From positions 1-35,713 of the forward strand of contig JACRIL010000075.1 of assembly GCA_016235825.1 (NCBI GenBank): a DNA stretch of 35,713 nt, in the 5' to 3' direction. This DNA comes from Planctomycetota bacterium (GTDB lineage: Bacteria > Planctomycetota > Phycisphaerae > SM23-33). Positions 22,542-31,796 of the stretch are shown here, piece after piece; position 1 is the stretch's first letter, and each line of letters starts with the position of its first letter. A model generated the notes under the pieces. It saw nothing but the letters and a program-made list of their open reading frames with translations. It did not search any database and had not been told where the DNA came from. Both the position numbers and the translations under genes were made by a program.

Positions 22542-25499
22542 TCAGAATATCCTCAGGCTCAATGGCCCGGCCGACAGGAATTGGCCGGTCAGTCCCGCCG
22601 CCTGTCCGCCGCCGGGCGAGACGATTGCCAGGACCAGGTGCAGGATGTTCCACGCGAATACGCACACGAGCGAACCGAGAATCAGGCCGATGAAAAACGG
22701 TTTGGCCCTGTTGCACGCGTCCATGCCGCCCCTTGCGATTATCAGTTTTTTCAATATCCACGCCAGCAGCACGCCGCCCCAGATCAGGCACGTCCCCGGC
22801 CGGCCTTGCGGCGAGCCGCCCTGCTGAAGGCTCAACAGGACCACGATGTAACCGATCGGATTAATCGGAAACCCGACAAACCGGCGCCTGATCAGCAGCA
22901 GCATTCCGGTCAGCACGGCCCCGCCTGCGACAAATGCCAGACCTGTATTCCAATTGCCCGGCCACGCCGACGGAACGCCGGCCAAATTTGCCGATTTCCC
23001 GGCGACGCCCTGTCCTGCCGCCGCGTCGCCCGGCGCCATGCCGAAATAGTGCGAAAACAGCAGGCAACAAATCATGCCGGCGCCGATGGCCGTTATGCCC
23101 GCTACAATCGTCCCGGCCGCTACTGTTCCCAGCCGCACGCCGTTGCGCCGGGCGAGAACCATGTTGTCCATGTTCTGGCCCAGCAGGCGCAGCAGCGCCC
23201 CGGCCGGCAGCACGGCGACATTGATGAAGGCCTGAAACATCTTCGGCCCGGCCAGGCTGAACAGACCCGCCAGCCACGGCATGCCCATCAGGTCGGCCGC
23301 GATGAAGTCAGACGGCAACCCTGCCTGCGCCCTGGCCCGCGCTGCGGCCACGGCTTGGGCCAGCACAATGCACGCCAGAACCAGCAGCAGCGCGATCCCG
23401 GGAATCCAGCCCATCCCTAAGTGCCACACGCACGCCAGGATCGCCGTCGGCAGGACGATAAGTCCGGCCCGGGCGAGTTTTGGATTCAGGAATCTGTCGC
23501 CGTCGTCGGCCCGGCCGGACGGAAGTTTTCTGTTGTTCCGCCGCGCCTGCACGATCAGCACCGCGGACATGCACATGCACGCCCCAAAAAGCTGCTCCCC
23601 GGATAGCGGCAGCGGACCGCCCCATTGAGAATCAACCGAAGCATGCGTTGGCCAAAAGATCCGGAACGCCGCCGCCAGCACAAGGAACGCTGCCCAGATC
23701 GAAAAACTCATCTCCAGGCTGATAAGGAACGCGATTCCCACGACAATCGGCGAGACAGCCAGCACGATCGACCCGTCGCCCATCAGCAGGATGCCGGAAA
23801 GGTCGCACCGCAGATCGAAGTCGCAGACCGACGCCGGCACGATTCGATAGTGATTCAGGGCCGCAAGGCAGATGACGGCGAACCCCGCCGCCCCGCCCGC
23901 CAGCAACATGCGATTCAGCCGGCCCGCCCCGCCGGGCTGTTTGCCGCCATTCGGCTCGATCAGCCTCTGCGCCGCCTCAACCAGAGGAAACGGAAGGTTC
24001 TGCCGGACCACCCAGCCGGGCCTCAGCCATTCGGCAAGGCACATCAGCAGCAGGAATATGCAGATTATCAGCCCGCCCCACGCCGCCAGCGGCAAGGCCC
24101 AGATATGCCACGGCACGTTCCTCCAGCAGAACGCGACCTTCTGCCAGATACTCATCGGCCGGCCTGCGGCGGCGCTGTCGCCGTCTGCCGAATCGCCGCG
24201 GTCCGCCTGATCGATCCGCCCGGCCAGCCCGGTCTCAAAAATCGCCAGATTGTCTCCGGCCGGCGACCCGCCCGACAATTCCATCCGCTGTTGGGGAGTC
24301 AGACGCACCACGAAGCTGTTGCGGCCCCGGTCATACTTGTCGCCGGACATCGCGGCGAATTGCTGCATGTACTGGTCCGCCACGGCTCGAATGACCTTGT
24401 GCCTGTCCGGCCCGCTGAGTTTGGCCGTCTCCCCGCGAAGTGGTGCGAATCGCGGCTTGAGCCTTTCAACGCCGGCAAGAAGGTCGGCCCGTTCCGCCGC
24501 CGTCAGTATTTCAGCGTCCTCGATATTAATCGCCTCCTGCGCCTGCCGGCCAGGCAGGTCGAGGTTCTGCGGCATCCTGTACGCCTCGGCCTCGTCGAAT
24601 TCCTTCAGCAGGTCGGGCAGTTTGCCCGCCGCCTGCGAACTCTGCGCCTCGGCCTGCCGCAGCCGCTCGACCAGCAGCGGCTCAATCCCGCTTGCCTTTG
24701 TCGCCTCGGCCGAAAACTCTCCCCTCGCCGCCGCCATGCGGAACTGACCGATCTCATCGACGCCCATCACCGAGACCAGCGATTCCAGATCGGCATTTGA
24801 ACCGTCAGCCGCCGCGGTTGCCGGCTGGCTGGCAGGTAATTCTGCCGGCCTGGTTTCCAATTGCGACAACGACATCGGATTGTCGCTGGCCGCACCAAGC
24901 GCAGTCATTATCGCCCGGTAATCAATGGCCGGCCGGTTGTCGGCCGGAGCGGTTGCAACCGGCTGACTTCCGGAAGCATCCGATCCGCCGGTCCCACCGG
25001 TCAGGCGAATTCGCAATTCAGCAAGCGCATGCTGCCGGGCGGACCTTGCCGCCGGATCGTCCATAAGTTCGATCAGTCTCCGGGCCTTGCCCCAGGCAAG
25101 CGCCTCGTCCGACGGCACAATCGGGAACCAGCCTCGCTGAAGCGACTGATATTCCTGCCGGCCTCGCTGGTCGCCCGAGCGGATGTAATCCATCACGGCC
25201 CGATCCAGCCGGACAATCACCGGGCGGGCCAGGCCGATATTCATGATCGGCACGGCCGAGGCCAGCATGCAAAAGACTATCGCCAACTGACCCTTGCCGA
25301 GCAGACCTTTCCCGCCGGCCAATCTGATAAGCCAGCATCCGGCAGCCAGGGCGAACACCGCGCCCACGACCCACCCGGCGGGAGCTGCCGTCTCCATCGC
25401 CGACCCGCCGCCCGCCAGCGTCAAAAATCCGCTCAGCGGCGTGATGACCGCGACCAGCAGGACGCCGATCAGGATGGCGATGACGTTGGAGAACCTCAT
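22542..25499 (-). CDS. DUF6785/DUF6784-type OPT-like transporter with large soluble insert (985 aa)
   Basis: ATG 25499 overlaps the ATPase stop (ATGA). Three hydrophobic segments lie in the first 90 residues (VIAILIGVLLVAVITPLSGF; AGWVVGAVFALAAGCWLI; LAIVFCMLASAVPIM). Then comes a hydrophilic, Ala/Gln-rich region (about 100-455) and about 11 further membrane segments. Landmarks of the DUF6785 group are WVVRQNLPFPLVEAAQRL (about 496-513), DFDLRCDLSGILL and VGIAFLISLEMSFSIWAAF. The C-terminal RRRFVGFPINPIGY fits the DUF6784 pattern. The architecture is OPT-like. In the related planctomycete proteins I know, the substrate is not established. The soluble insert is Gln/Ser/Ala-rich and may be poorly ordered. 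It sits between an ABC ATPase and the giant permease, which is unusual for a secondary carrier. Confidence 0.7.
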   Translation of the reverse strand: MRFSNVIAILIGVLLVAVITPLSGFLTLAGGGSAMETAAPAGWVVGAVFALAAGCWLIRLAGGKGLLGKGQLAIVFCMLASAVPIMNIGLARPVIVRLDRAVMDYIRSGDQRGRQEYQSLQRGWFPIVPSDEALAWGKARRLIELMDDPAARSARQHALAELRIRLTGGTGGSDASGSQPVATAPADNRPAIDYRAIMTALGAASDNPMSLSQLETRPAELPASQPATAAADGSNADLESLVSVMGVDEIGQFRMAAARGEFSAEATKASGIEPLLVERLRQAEAQSSQAAGKLPDLLKEFDEAEAYRMPQNLDLPGRQAQEAINIEDAEILTAAERADLLAGVERLKPRFAPLRGETAKLSGPDRHKVIRAVADQYMQQFAAMSGDKYDRGRNSFVVRLTPQQRMELSGGSPAGDNLAIFETGLAGRIDQADRGDSADGDSAAAGRPMSIWQKVAFCWRNVPWHIWALPLAAWGGLIICIFLLLMCLAEWLRPGWVVRQNLPFPLVEAAQRLIEPNGGKQPGGAGRLNRMLLAGGAAGFAVICLAALNHYRIVPASVCDFDLRCDLSGILLMGDGSIVLAVSPIVVGIAFLISLEMSFSIWAAFLVLAAAFRIFWPTHASVDSQWGGPLPLSGEQLFGACMCMSAVLIVQARRNNRKLPSGRADDGDRFLNPKLARAGLIVLPTAILACVWHLGMGWIPGIALLLVLACIVLAQAVAAARARAQAGLPSDFIAADLMGMPWLAGLFSLAGPKMFQAFINVAVLPAGALLRLLGQNMDNMVLARRNGVRLGTVAAGTIVAGITAIGAGMICCLLFSHYFGMAPGDAAAGQGVAGKSANLAGVPSAWPGNWNTGLAFVAGGAVLTGMLLLIRRRFVGFPINPIGYIVVLLSLQQGGSPQGRPGTCLIWGGVLLAWILKKLIIARGGMDACNRAKPFFIGLILGSLVCVFAWNILHLVLAIVSPGGGQAAGLTGQFLSAGPLSLRIF

Positions 25500-26230
25500 T
25501 TGACCGCCCCGACTGTGATCGACAGTTCATCGCGGCGGCAGGTTCGTTCGATGAGTCCGTTGCGGAGGAACGCCGTCGTGCCGGCCGCGTCGACCATCTG
25601 CGGATCGTGCGTCGCCGCGACGACCGCGCAATTTCGCCTGGCCGCAAGCTCCGCCAGCAGGTTGACGATCTGCCGTCCGGCAGACTGGTCGAGATTGCCC
25701 GTCGGCTCGTCGGCCAGGATGATTCTCGGCTCGTTGGCCAGTGCCCGCGCGATCGCCACCCGCTGCCTCTGCCCGCACGACAATTCCGCCGCCGGCCTGT
25801 CGCCCGTCCGATCCAGACCGGCCTCCTTCAGCAGTTTTTCCGCCCGTTCGCCGGCCTGGGCCGACGTCGCGCCGGCTATCAGCATCGGCAGCTCGACGTT
25901 CCGTCTGGCTGAAAGGTCGTCCAGCAGGTTGAGGTCCTGGAAGACCTGCCCGATCCCCATGCATCGCAGGTGGGCAATTTCGCCGGCCGACAGATCGCCC
26001 GTGTCCCTGCCGCACAGCAGAACCCTGCCGTTGCCAGGCATATCCAGCGTGCCTATCAGGTTCAGCAGCGTGGTCTTGCCCGAACCGCTTGGCCCCACGA
26101 CGCAGAGCAGCTCGCCCGCGCGGACCTTGATGCTCACCCCGCGCAGCGCGAACACAACCCGTTGGACCGTCCTGTAAGCCCTCTCCAGGTCTTGCGTCTC
26201 GATCAGGATTTCGCCGTCCGCACCGGCCAT
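25496..26230 (-). CDS. ABC transporter ATP-binding protein (MacB/LolD type), first gene of the operon
   Basis: A protein of 244 aa. Walker A GPSGSGKTT (46-54), Q-loop VFQDLNLL (about 96-103), Walker B IILADEP (171-177), and H-loop ATHD (206-209) are intact. The signature reads LSCGQ (150-154) in place of LSGGQ; Cys replaces Gly at the middle position, a rare but tolerated change, and the paired ATPase in this operon has the normal motif. LRGVSIKVRAGELLCVVG and LLNLIGTLDMPGNGRVL are characteristic of the MacB/LolD group. No strong ribosome site precedes ATG 26230; the minus-strand promoter is presumably in the 205-bp gap to the Fe-S gene. ATGA overlap with the OPT-like gene shows it is co-translated with a secondary-carrier-type protein, not directly with a permease. 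Confidence 0.9.
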   Translation of the reverse strand: MAGADGEILIETQDLERAYRTVQRVVFALRGVSIKVRAGELLCVVGPSGSGKTTLLNLIGTLDMPGNGRVLLCGRDTGDLSAGEIAHLRCMGIGQVFQDLNLLDDLSARRNVELPMLIAGATSAQAGERAEKLLKEAGLDRTGDRPAAELSCGQRQRVAIARALANEPRIILADEPTGNLDQSAGRQIVNLLAELAARRNCAVVAATHDPQMVDAAGTTAFLRNGLIERTCRRDELSITVGAVK

Positions 26231-26435
26231 AGTATCGGCAATTGATCAGGCCGCGATATTCTCCGCCGCGGCCAATCAGAGCGGAGTGAGAATATGCGAG
26301 CAACCCCCTTACCGTCAAGCCGGCTGATTGCCGTTTCGTGGAGTTGTCGGCGAAAGAAAACCGCACGGAGCCGGAACACCCACGGCACGCGCGGGCAAGC
26401 GAGCCGGCGACACGGACGGCCGCGGCTGCGGATGG

Positions 26436-26684
26436 TTACTGCACCGAAATCAGTTCGGTTACTTCCGGGACCTGTTCCTTGAGGTGGCGTTCGACGCCCA
26501 TCTTGAGCGTCATGGCCGCGCCGGGGCAGCCCTTGCATGCTCCCTGAAGGCGGACCTGGACCTGTCCCGTCGGCTCGTCCACGGCCACAAGCTCGATGTC
26601 TCCGCCGTCTGCCTGAAGCATCGGGCGGATCTTGTCGATGACTGCCTGCACACGCTGTTTCACATCCTTCTTCTGTTCAGCCAT
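26436..26684 (-). CDS. NifU C-terminal-domain Fe-S cluster scaffold protein
   Basis: A protein of 82 aa, consisting only of the NifU C-terminal domain. The core VIDKIRPMLQADGGDIELVA is the family's opening helix and strand with the invariant DGGD, and GACKGCPGAAMTL carries the C-x2-C cluster ligands (Cys50, Cys53). These proteins carry a 4Fe-4S cluster between assembly machinery and apoproteins in the cytoplasm. The length fits the stand-alone Nfu type (about 75-95 aa). A weak AGGAA lies about 10 bases before ATG 26684. No other Fe-S assembly gene is visible nearby. Confidence 0.92.
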   Translation of the reverse strand: MAEQKKDVKQRVQAVIDKIRPMLQADGGDIELVAVDEPTGQVQVRLQGACKGCPGAAMTLKMGVERHLKEQVPEVTELISVQ

Positions 26685-26802
26685 GATTGGTTTGTTCCTG
26701 TATTTTCAAGTTAATCCGAGTGGGATTGGCAACCGTTCCAATCCAGGCACATTATATTCCGCTGGACGGTATGCACAAGCGCGGCGGTGAGAAACAGCGA
26801 AA

Positions 26803-28149
26803 TTATTTTGATTGGGACGCCGCGGGGGCCGTTTCCAGGGGGGTTCGGCCGTCGGCTGCGGGGCCGGAGGTCGGGGCGTTTTCAGCAGAAGGCCCGGCCC
26901 ACGCGGGCCAGTCGGCGACCTTCAGGAACAACTTCGAACTTGCCGCGGCTTGACATGCGATGGTCCGCTTGGTGTTCGTTACGGCGACCGGCTGCGGCAG
27001 GGATTGCGAACCGGTTTGTGTGAGAGCGATTAAAATTGCAGTCGTGTAATTTGTCATGGTAGTGGCTGCCGCCGGCGTCAGGCGTTCGGCGGAGCCTTCG
27101 TCGCGAGCCTTGACGCAGACCATCGCGCGGACGCCGATGGTGCTATCCAGGCCGATGCACAACTCGCGGTAGACGATGTTGCCGAAACCGCCGGCCGGCG
27201 TCTTATCGATGGTCAGCATTTTTATCCGCCAGCCAAGTTGAGGCTCGGCCAGCGTCTCGAATCCCAGCGCCGGCGGATTCTCCTGAAGAATCTCGACGCC
27301 CGGGCGGTAGCCGATCGCCTTGAGCGCCCCGACGATCGACTTGAACTGCTCTGCCGTCTTTATCACCACCGCGCCGCCGTAGCCCATCGCCGCCAGTTCG
27401 CCGGCCTTTTCAGCCGTGTCCGCCGGCTGAAAGAAATACCCGCGCGAATTGCCCCGGATGTCGCACCGCAGCTCGCCCGAAAGCAGCAGATCGTACGCCA
27501 CGGCGTCGACTCCGACGGCGCGATACGCGGCGGCGTCGGGCTTGAGCTTGAGGTTTTTAAGGTCCAGGCGGCACTCGCGGACCTCCATCGATTCGGTCGG
27601 ATGGCTGGGCAGCAGGACCGTCTGGTCGGTGTTGAACTGATCGATTTTAACGACCTTGCCGGCAGCGTCGGTCGTTACTATCGCCGCGGCGCGGGCGTTC
27701 CAGCCGGCCCCGAGATACTTCTGCGCGGCGAAGTCCCAAAGTTCGCAGGTTACGAACAATACCGTCCTGGCGGACTTGGGCAGGTTCGTCGAGGCGTTCA
27801 GATACGCCGCCGGCACCTTGAACTGGCAGTCCGTCCACTGCGGGCTGGCGATGTTGCGGGGCGTAAAGACGTTTCCCCACGAGAGCACCATCGGCCGGCC
27901 GTCGGAAAATTCCAGCGTCTTGTCGGCGCTGAGCAGCACCTGGAACCGCACCTCGTACCAGCGATGTGCCGGGCCGGTGATCTCGAACGCGCCGCGAACG
28001 ACGATCCCCTCGGCTGAGGCCGAGACGATCTCCGTCTTGAAATGCCTGCTCGAAACGTCGGTCGGCTTGTCCTGGCCCGCCGCCGGCAACGCGGCCCAGA
28101 CCAGAATCGACGAAACGAATCCTGCACTAACAATAATTGGCAATCCCAT
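26803..28149 (-). CDS. Secreted protein of unknown function (448 aa)
   Basis: ATG 28149 is preferred over an upstream in-frame ATG (28221): GGAG (28157-28160) lies 7 bases before it and [25 protein letters not shown] then forms a signal peptide. Residues about 30-150 look like a beta-sandwich ([35 protein letters not shown]). About 210-330 has alternating helices and strands, with [31 protein letters not shown] and [12 protein letters not shown]. The C-terminal 60 residues are Pro/Ala/Ser-rich and probably disordered. I cannot match it to a named family. It faces the GH130 gene across a 183-bp divergent region, so shared regulation is possible, but the glycan link is only positional. Confidence 0.65.
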   Translation of the reverse strand: MGLPIIVSAGFVSSILVWAALPAAGQDKPTDVSSRHFKTEIVSASAEGIVVRGAFEITGPAHRWYEVRFQVLLSADKTLEFSDGRPMVLSWGNVFTPRNIASPQWTDCQFKVPAAYLNASTNLPKSARTVLFVTCELWDFAAQKYLGAGWNARAAAIVTTDAAGKVVKIDQFNTDQTVLLPSHPTESMEVRECRLDLKNLKLKPDAAAYRAVGVDAVAYDLLLSGELRCDIRGNSRGYFFQPADTAEKAGELAAMGYGGAVVIKTAEQFKSIVGALKAIGYRPGVEILQENPPALGFETLAEPQLGWRIKMLTIDKTPAGGFGNIVYRELCIGLDSTIGVRAMVCVKARDEGSAERLTPAAATTMTNYTTAILIALTQTGSQSLPQPVAVTNTKRTIACQAAASSKLFLKVADWPAWAGPSAENAPTSGPAADGRTPLETAPAASQSK

Positions 28150-28168
28150 GCGATGGCTCCGATAAGGA

Positions 28169-28206
28169 CCGGCTATAACCCGGCCCGCGAGCATTGTCAT
28201 AGCCGG
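28169..28206. promoter_or_regulatory. Inverted repeat in the divergent region upstream of the GH130 gene
   Basis: CCGGCTAT (28169-28176) and ATAGCCGG (28199-28206) are perfect complements separated by 22 bases. It sits between the start of the secreted-protein gene (28149, minus) and the GH130 gene (28333, plus), where an operator or hairpin could act on both. The loop is long for a hairpin, so a two-site operator is equally possible. Confidence 0.35.
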
Positions 28207-28332
28207 GCCCGGCCGTGTCAATGCGGCACAGGCTTTCCGGGCCGTGTTACTGACTCTGGACAGCCGGGGCGGGCTTTGGTATTGGTAATCGGCCCCGGCC
28301 GGGCCGGCCGGAATTTCAGGGAGACTAACAAG

Positions 28333-29568
28333 ATGGCGAAGGCAAACGCGTTTTCAACGAAGCTCAAGTCGCTGGCGGCGGCGCACGAAAAATTCATCGC
28401 CCGTAAAAACGCGATCGACAGGACATGGTACAACGGCGTGTTCGACCGGTACGTCAATCCGGTCCTGACCAACGAGCACGTCCCGCTGTTCTGGCGGTTC
28501 GACCTGAATCCCAGGACCAATCCGCATCTGATGGAGCGATTGGGCGTCAACTGCGTGTTCAACGCCGGGGCCATCGAGATCGACCGGACTATATACATTA
28601 TGGCCCGCGTGGAAGGCGCGGACCGCAAGAGCTTCTTCGCGGTGGCCCAGAGCAAAAGCCCGACGGAAAAATTCCGGTTCCGGGATTATCCGGTCGTCAT
28701 GCCCGAGACCGACAACCCGGACACAAACGTGTATGACATGCGCCTGACACGGCACCAGGACGGGTGGATTTACGGGCTTTTCTGCACGGAGCGCAAGGAC
28801 CCCGCCGCCAGGCCGGGCGACGAGTCGGCCGCGGCGGCCTCATGCGGAATCGCCCGCACCAAGGACCTGAAAAAATGGGACCGCCTTCCTGACCTGGCCT
28901 GCGGCTCGGCCCAGCAGCGCAACGTCGTGCTGCACCCGGAATTCATCGGTGGCAAGTACGCGCTTTACACCCGCCCGCAGGACGGCTTCGTCGAGGCGGG
29001 CAGGGGCGGAGGCATCGGCTGGGCGCTGTGCGACGACATGACACGAGCCGTAACCCGCGATGAAAGGATCATCGATCCGAAGGTCTATCACACGATCAAG
29101 GAGGTCAAAAACGGGGCCGGCGCACCGCCGATCAGGACGCCCCAGGGCTGGCTGCACGTCGCCCACGGCGTCCGCAACACAGCCGCCGGACTGCGATACG
29201 TGCTGTACGCGTTCCTGTGCGACCTGAAGCGTCCGGAGAAGGTCATTCGCAGGCCCGGCGGGTTCCTGATCGCCCCTTACGAACGGGAACGGGTCGGCGA
29301 CGTGTCGAACGTCTGCTTCAGCAACGGCGCTGTGGCCCTCGCCGACGGAAGCCTTTACATATATTACGCCTCGTCGGACACGCGGCTGCACGTGGCCGCC
29401 ACGAGCGTCGAAAAGATGCTCGACTACGTCAATAACACGCCTGAAGACCCGCTGCGGTCCTTCGCCTGCGTCCGGCAGCGGATGAAACTCATCGACGCGA
29501 ACCTGGATTACATCCGCAAAAACAGCAGGGACCCCGTCCTGAAAAAACTCGCCGGCCAGGCAATATAA
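28333..29568 (+). CDS. GH130 phosphorylase, 4-O-beta-D-mannosyl-D-glucose phosphorylase type
   Basis: A protein of 411 aa. ATG 28333 follows an AGGGAG site; the longer open frame from 28042 has no start signal. Near-diagnostic GH130_1 stretches are [70 protein letters not shown] (Asp about 135 corresponds to the proposed proton donor) and [30 protein letters not shown] and [15 protein letters not shown] complete the barrel. The enzyme phosphorolyses beta-1,4-mannosyl-glucose to mannose-1-phosphate and glucose (EC 2.4.1.281) and is cytoplasmic: there is no signal peptide. Length is typical (about 390-410). It points to intracellular processing of mannan- or glucomannan-derived disaccharides that secreted glycosidases would produce. 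It stands alone, with no sugar transporter beside it. Confidence 0.93.
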   Translation: MAKANAFSTKLKSLAAAHEKFIARKNAIDRTWYNGVFDRYVNPVLTNEHVPLFWRFDLNPRTNPHLMERLGVNCVFNAGAIEIDRTIYIMARVEGADRKSFFAVAQSKSPTEKFRFRDYPVVMPETDNPDTNVYDMRLTRHQDGWIYGLFCTERKDPAARPGDESAAAASCGIARTKDLKKWDRLPDLACGSAQQRNVVLHPEFIGGKYALYTRPQDGFVEAGRGGGIGWALCDDMTRAVTRDERIIDPKVYHTIKEVKNGAGAPPIRTPQGWLHVAHGVRNTAAGLRYVLYAFLCDLKRPEKVIRRPGGFLIAPYERERVGDVSNVCFSNGAVALADGSLYIYYASSDTRLHVAATSVEKMLDYVNNTPEDPLRSFACVRQRMKLIDANLDYIRKNSRDPVLKKLAGQAI

Positions 29569-29618
29569 AATGGGTCAAATAGCTATAATCGACAACCATC
29601 GCCTTTTTCAGCGGGCTG

Positions 29619-30782
29619 CTATGCTATATCGAACGGGTCGGCGTCGGTCTTTGCGAGCATGACGGGCAGCCTGGGCAGTTCGCCCTTGATCCGTTTTGCG
29701 AGTTTGACCAAAGCCAGGCGCTCGGAATTTGAATGGCCAAGACAGACGACCGTCAGCCCCGCCGCGGTGGCGGCAAGGGCGTCGTGATGCTTCATCTCGC
29801 CGGTCAGGTAGAATGTCGCGCCGGCCTCGACAGCGTCCCTGTAAAGCGGCCCGCAGGAACCGGCGGCGCAGGCGGCAACCTGGACCATCCGGCCGCCCTT
29901 TTTCGCCCCGGATTTGCGGGTCTCGGCCAGCATCACCTTTGATATCCCGGCGGCCTTCTTGATCTTTGCGATGATGCTCTTGAGCGGCATGGGCTTGGGC
30001 AGCGAACCGATCCGCCCCATTCCGAAACCTTCCGGATAGACCTGCAGCGGATAGACGTCAATCGCCGGCTCTTCGTAGCTGTGGGCCGAGCGGATTGACT
30101 GAACGACGTTGGGCGCCTTGGAGATAGGCGCGATGATTTCCAGGCGCATCTCTTCGGTCGCCTCCTGCCTGCCGGACTGGCCTGCGGTCGGCTGTGCGCC
30201 CTTTTTGCCCAGGAACGTCCCGATGCCATGGCTGAAAAACGCGCACCGCTCGTATTTGCCGATGTGCCCGGCCCCGCTGCTGAAGGCCGCGTCGGCCACG
30301 CGAGAAAGGTCGTCGGGCGGCACGAACGCCACGATCTTGCACTTGCCCCTGCCCGGATACGGCGAACGCCGGTCGGGCGAGGGGGCCGCAGGCGGCATCG
30401 AGCAGATCGGCACCAGCGGGGATCGCATCTCCAGGCCCATCGCGTCGGCCAGAACGTCGTTGGTCCCGCCGGGGGCCACGTCCAGGGCCGTGTGCATCGA
30501 GTAGACCGACACGCCCGCCCTGGCCGCCCCGTATACCACCGGCGAGTCGCTTTCGGTTATCCGGCGGATGTCCCGGAAGATCACCGGATGATATGCCATC
30601 ACCAGTTGGACGTCCGCGGCGACCGCCTCGGCCAGAACATCTCGCGTCATGTCCACGCAGAGCATGAGCCTGCGGACCTCGGACCGGCTGTCGCCAACGA
30701 GCAGACCCACGTTGTCCCATTCCATCGCGTGAGCCGTCGGGGCGATGTCCTCAAAAACCTTCACTATGTCTGAAATCTTCAT
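29619..30782 (-). CDS. NIF3 (YqfO/YbgI) family dinuclear metal-centre protein
   Basis: A protein of 387 aa. ATG 30782 is chosen over an upstream in-frame ATG (30842) because AAGGAG lies 6 bases before it. The N-terminal half has HAMEWDNVGLLVGD and VQLVMAYHPVIF, where the His is a metal ligand. A second His lies in YSMHTALDVAPGGTND. The C-terminal GEMKHHDA and CLGHSNSERL carry the remaining His/Glu ligands. Between them is an inserted domain of about 130-140 residues (KCKIVAFVPPDDLSRVADA to the EEPAIDVYPL region), the CutA/PII-like insert seen in the long YqfO form. The family binds two metal ions in a hexamer; its reaction is unresolved, though GTP cyclohydrolase-like activity has been reported for some members. 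It follows the class IV aminotransferase by 34 bases and is probably co-transcribed. Confidence 0.9.
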   Translation of the reverse strand: MKISDIVKVFEDIAPTAHAMEWDNVGLLVGDSRSEVRRLMLCVDMTRDVLAEAVAADVQLVMAYHPVIFRDIRRITESDSPVVYGAARAGVSVYSMHTALDVAPGGTNDVLADAMGLEMRSPLVPICSMPPAAPSPDRRSPYPGRGKCKIVAFVPPDDLSRVADAAFSSGAGHIGKYERCAFFSHGIGTFLGKKGAQPTAGQSGRQEATEEMRLEIIAPISKAPNVVQSIRSAHSYEEPAIDVYPLQVYPEGFGMGRIGSLPKPMPLKSIIAKIKKAAGISKVMLAETRKSGAKKGGRMVQVAACAAGSCGPLYRDAVEAGATFYLTGEMKHHDALAATAAGLTVVCLGHSNSERLALVKLAKRIKGELPRLPVMLAKTDADPFDIA

Positions 30783-30816
30783 CAATATCTCCTTGATCGG
30801 CTTTCGGCTGACTGTT

Positions 30817-31692
30817 TTAACCTGTCGGGCCGTCCGATGCACATTCTTTATTTACAAGGTCCTGGTATGCAACCATGATCTTTTTTGTGACAGGTCCGGG
30901 CCTTTGATCGCCCACGGCGTGCCGCTCGATCATGACGACCGGCCTGATGCCGCTGCACGAGGCGGTAACGAACGCCTCGCCCGCCGAGAGCATTTCGTGA
31001 ACCGTCAGGGGCCTGGAATCATCGCAGGCGATTCCCATGCTGGAGCAAAGTTCGATCACAGCCTGGCGGACGACGCCCGGCAGCACAGGCGTATCCAGCG
31101 GCGGAGTGCGCACCTTGCCGTCCAGGACCAGAAACACGCTGCAGAAGCACGCCTCGGCCAGGCGGTTGTCGGTCGTGTAGAAAAGGGCCTCCTGCGCGCC
31201 CTTTTCGGCGGCCTCGCGGGCGGCGAGGATGCGGGTGAAGTAGCAGCCGGTCTTTCTGCCGCACGTCGGGTCGCCCGAAAGCTGCCGGTATGATGAGACT
31301 ATGGCGTTGATGCCTTTTTCGTACCACTCAGGCGGATAGGCCGGCAGCGGCTCGGCGGTTACCAGCGTGGTGGTCGGCGATGCTTCCTCGCCGTGCACGC
31401 CGCCGGGCGTCAGCGTGATCCGCATCCGGGCGTCCTTGAGCCGGTTGGCCGCCAGCAGGTCGGCCGCCGCGGCCGTCAGCGATTCGGCCGCCGCGTCCGT
31501 CCGCAAGCCCAGAACGGCGACCGTGTCCAGCAGCCGTTTTATGTGGCGGTCCAGCCGGAAGACACGGCCGTTGCGGGCGAGCATCGTCGTGAATACGCTC
31601 GCCCCGTGCAGGAACCCCGCGTCGTCGATGCCGATGCACGCCTGGCCTGCCGGAATTATCCGGCCGTTGAAATATACGTTCAGGGAAGGCAT
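30817..31692 (-). CDS. Class IV aminotransferase (branched-chain/D-amino-acid/ADC lyase group)
   Basis: A protein of 291 aa. The fold-type IV PLP signatures are in place: YFNGRIIPAGQACIGIDDAGFLHG at the start, GASVFTTMLA, RLDRHIKRLLD, MRITLTPGG, the PLP lysine in CGRKTGCYFTRILA (Lys147), DNRLAEACFCSVFLV (Glu180, which contacts the cofactor), and PVLPGVVRQAVIEL. Branched-chain aminotransferases, D-alanine aminotransferases and aminodeoxychorismate lyases share all of these, and I cannot separate them by eye. No strong ribosome site precedes ATG 31692. It is upstream of the NIF3-family gene and 104 bp downstream of the small HTH-like gene, so these three may form one minus-strand unit. Confidence 0.88.
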   Translation of the reverse strand: MPSLNVYFNGRIIPAGQACIGIDDAGFLHGASVFTTMLARNGRVFRLDRHIKRLLDTVAVLGLRTDAAAESLTAAAADLLAANRLKDARMRITLTPGGVHGEEASPTTTLVTAEPLPAYPPEWYEKGINAIVSSYRQLSGDPTCGRKTGCYFTRILAAREAAEKGAQEALFYTTDNRLAEACFCSVFLVLDGKVRTPPLDTPVLPGVVRQAVIELCSSMGIACDDSRPLTVHEMLSAGEAFVTASCSGIRPVVMIERHAVGDQRPGPVTKKIMVAYQDLVNKECASDGPTG

Positions 31693-31796
31693 GAAGTAAT
31701 AATAGGCCCGCGGCGATCATATGACAACGTCGTGAGACGGGAAGAGAGGAAATTTTTTCAGGAGAGAAAATCCGTCGAATTCCGCGGATGCCGGCG

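Noticed and set aside
20708..22693. 661-codon open frame on the plus strand
   Set aside because: Antisense to the giant permease; composition is Arg/Gln/Pro-rich as expected for a shadow frame.
28042..28332. Upstream extension of the GH130 frame
   Set aside because: The open frame reaches 28042, but the only ribosome site and the family N-terminus fit ATG 28333; the extension overlaps the divergent gene.
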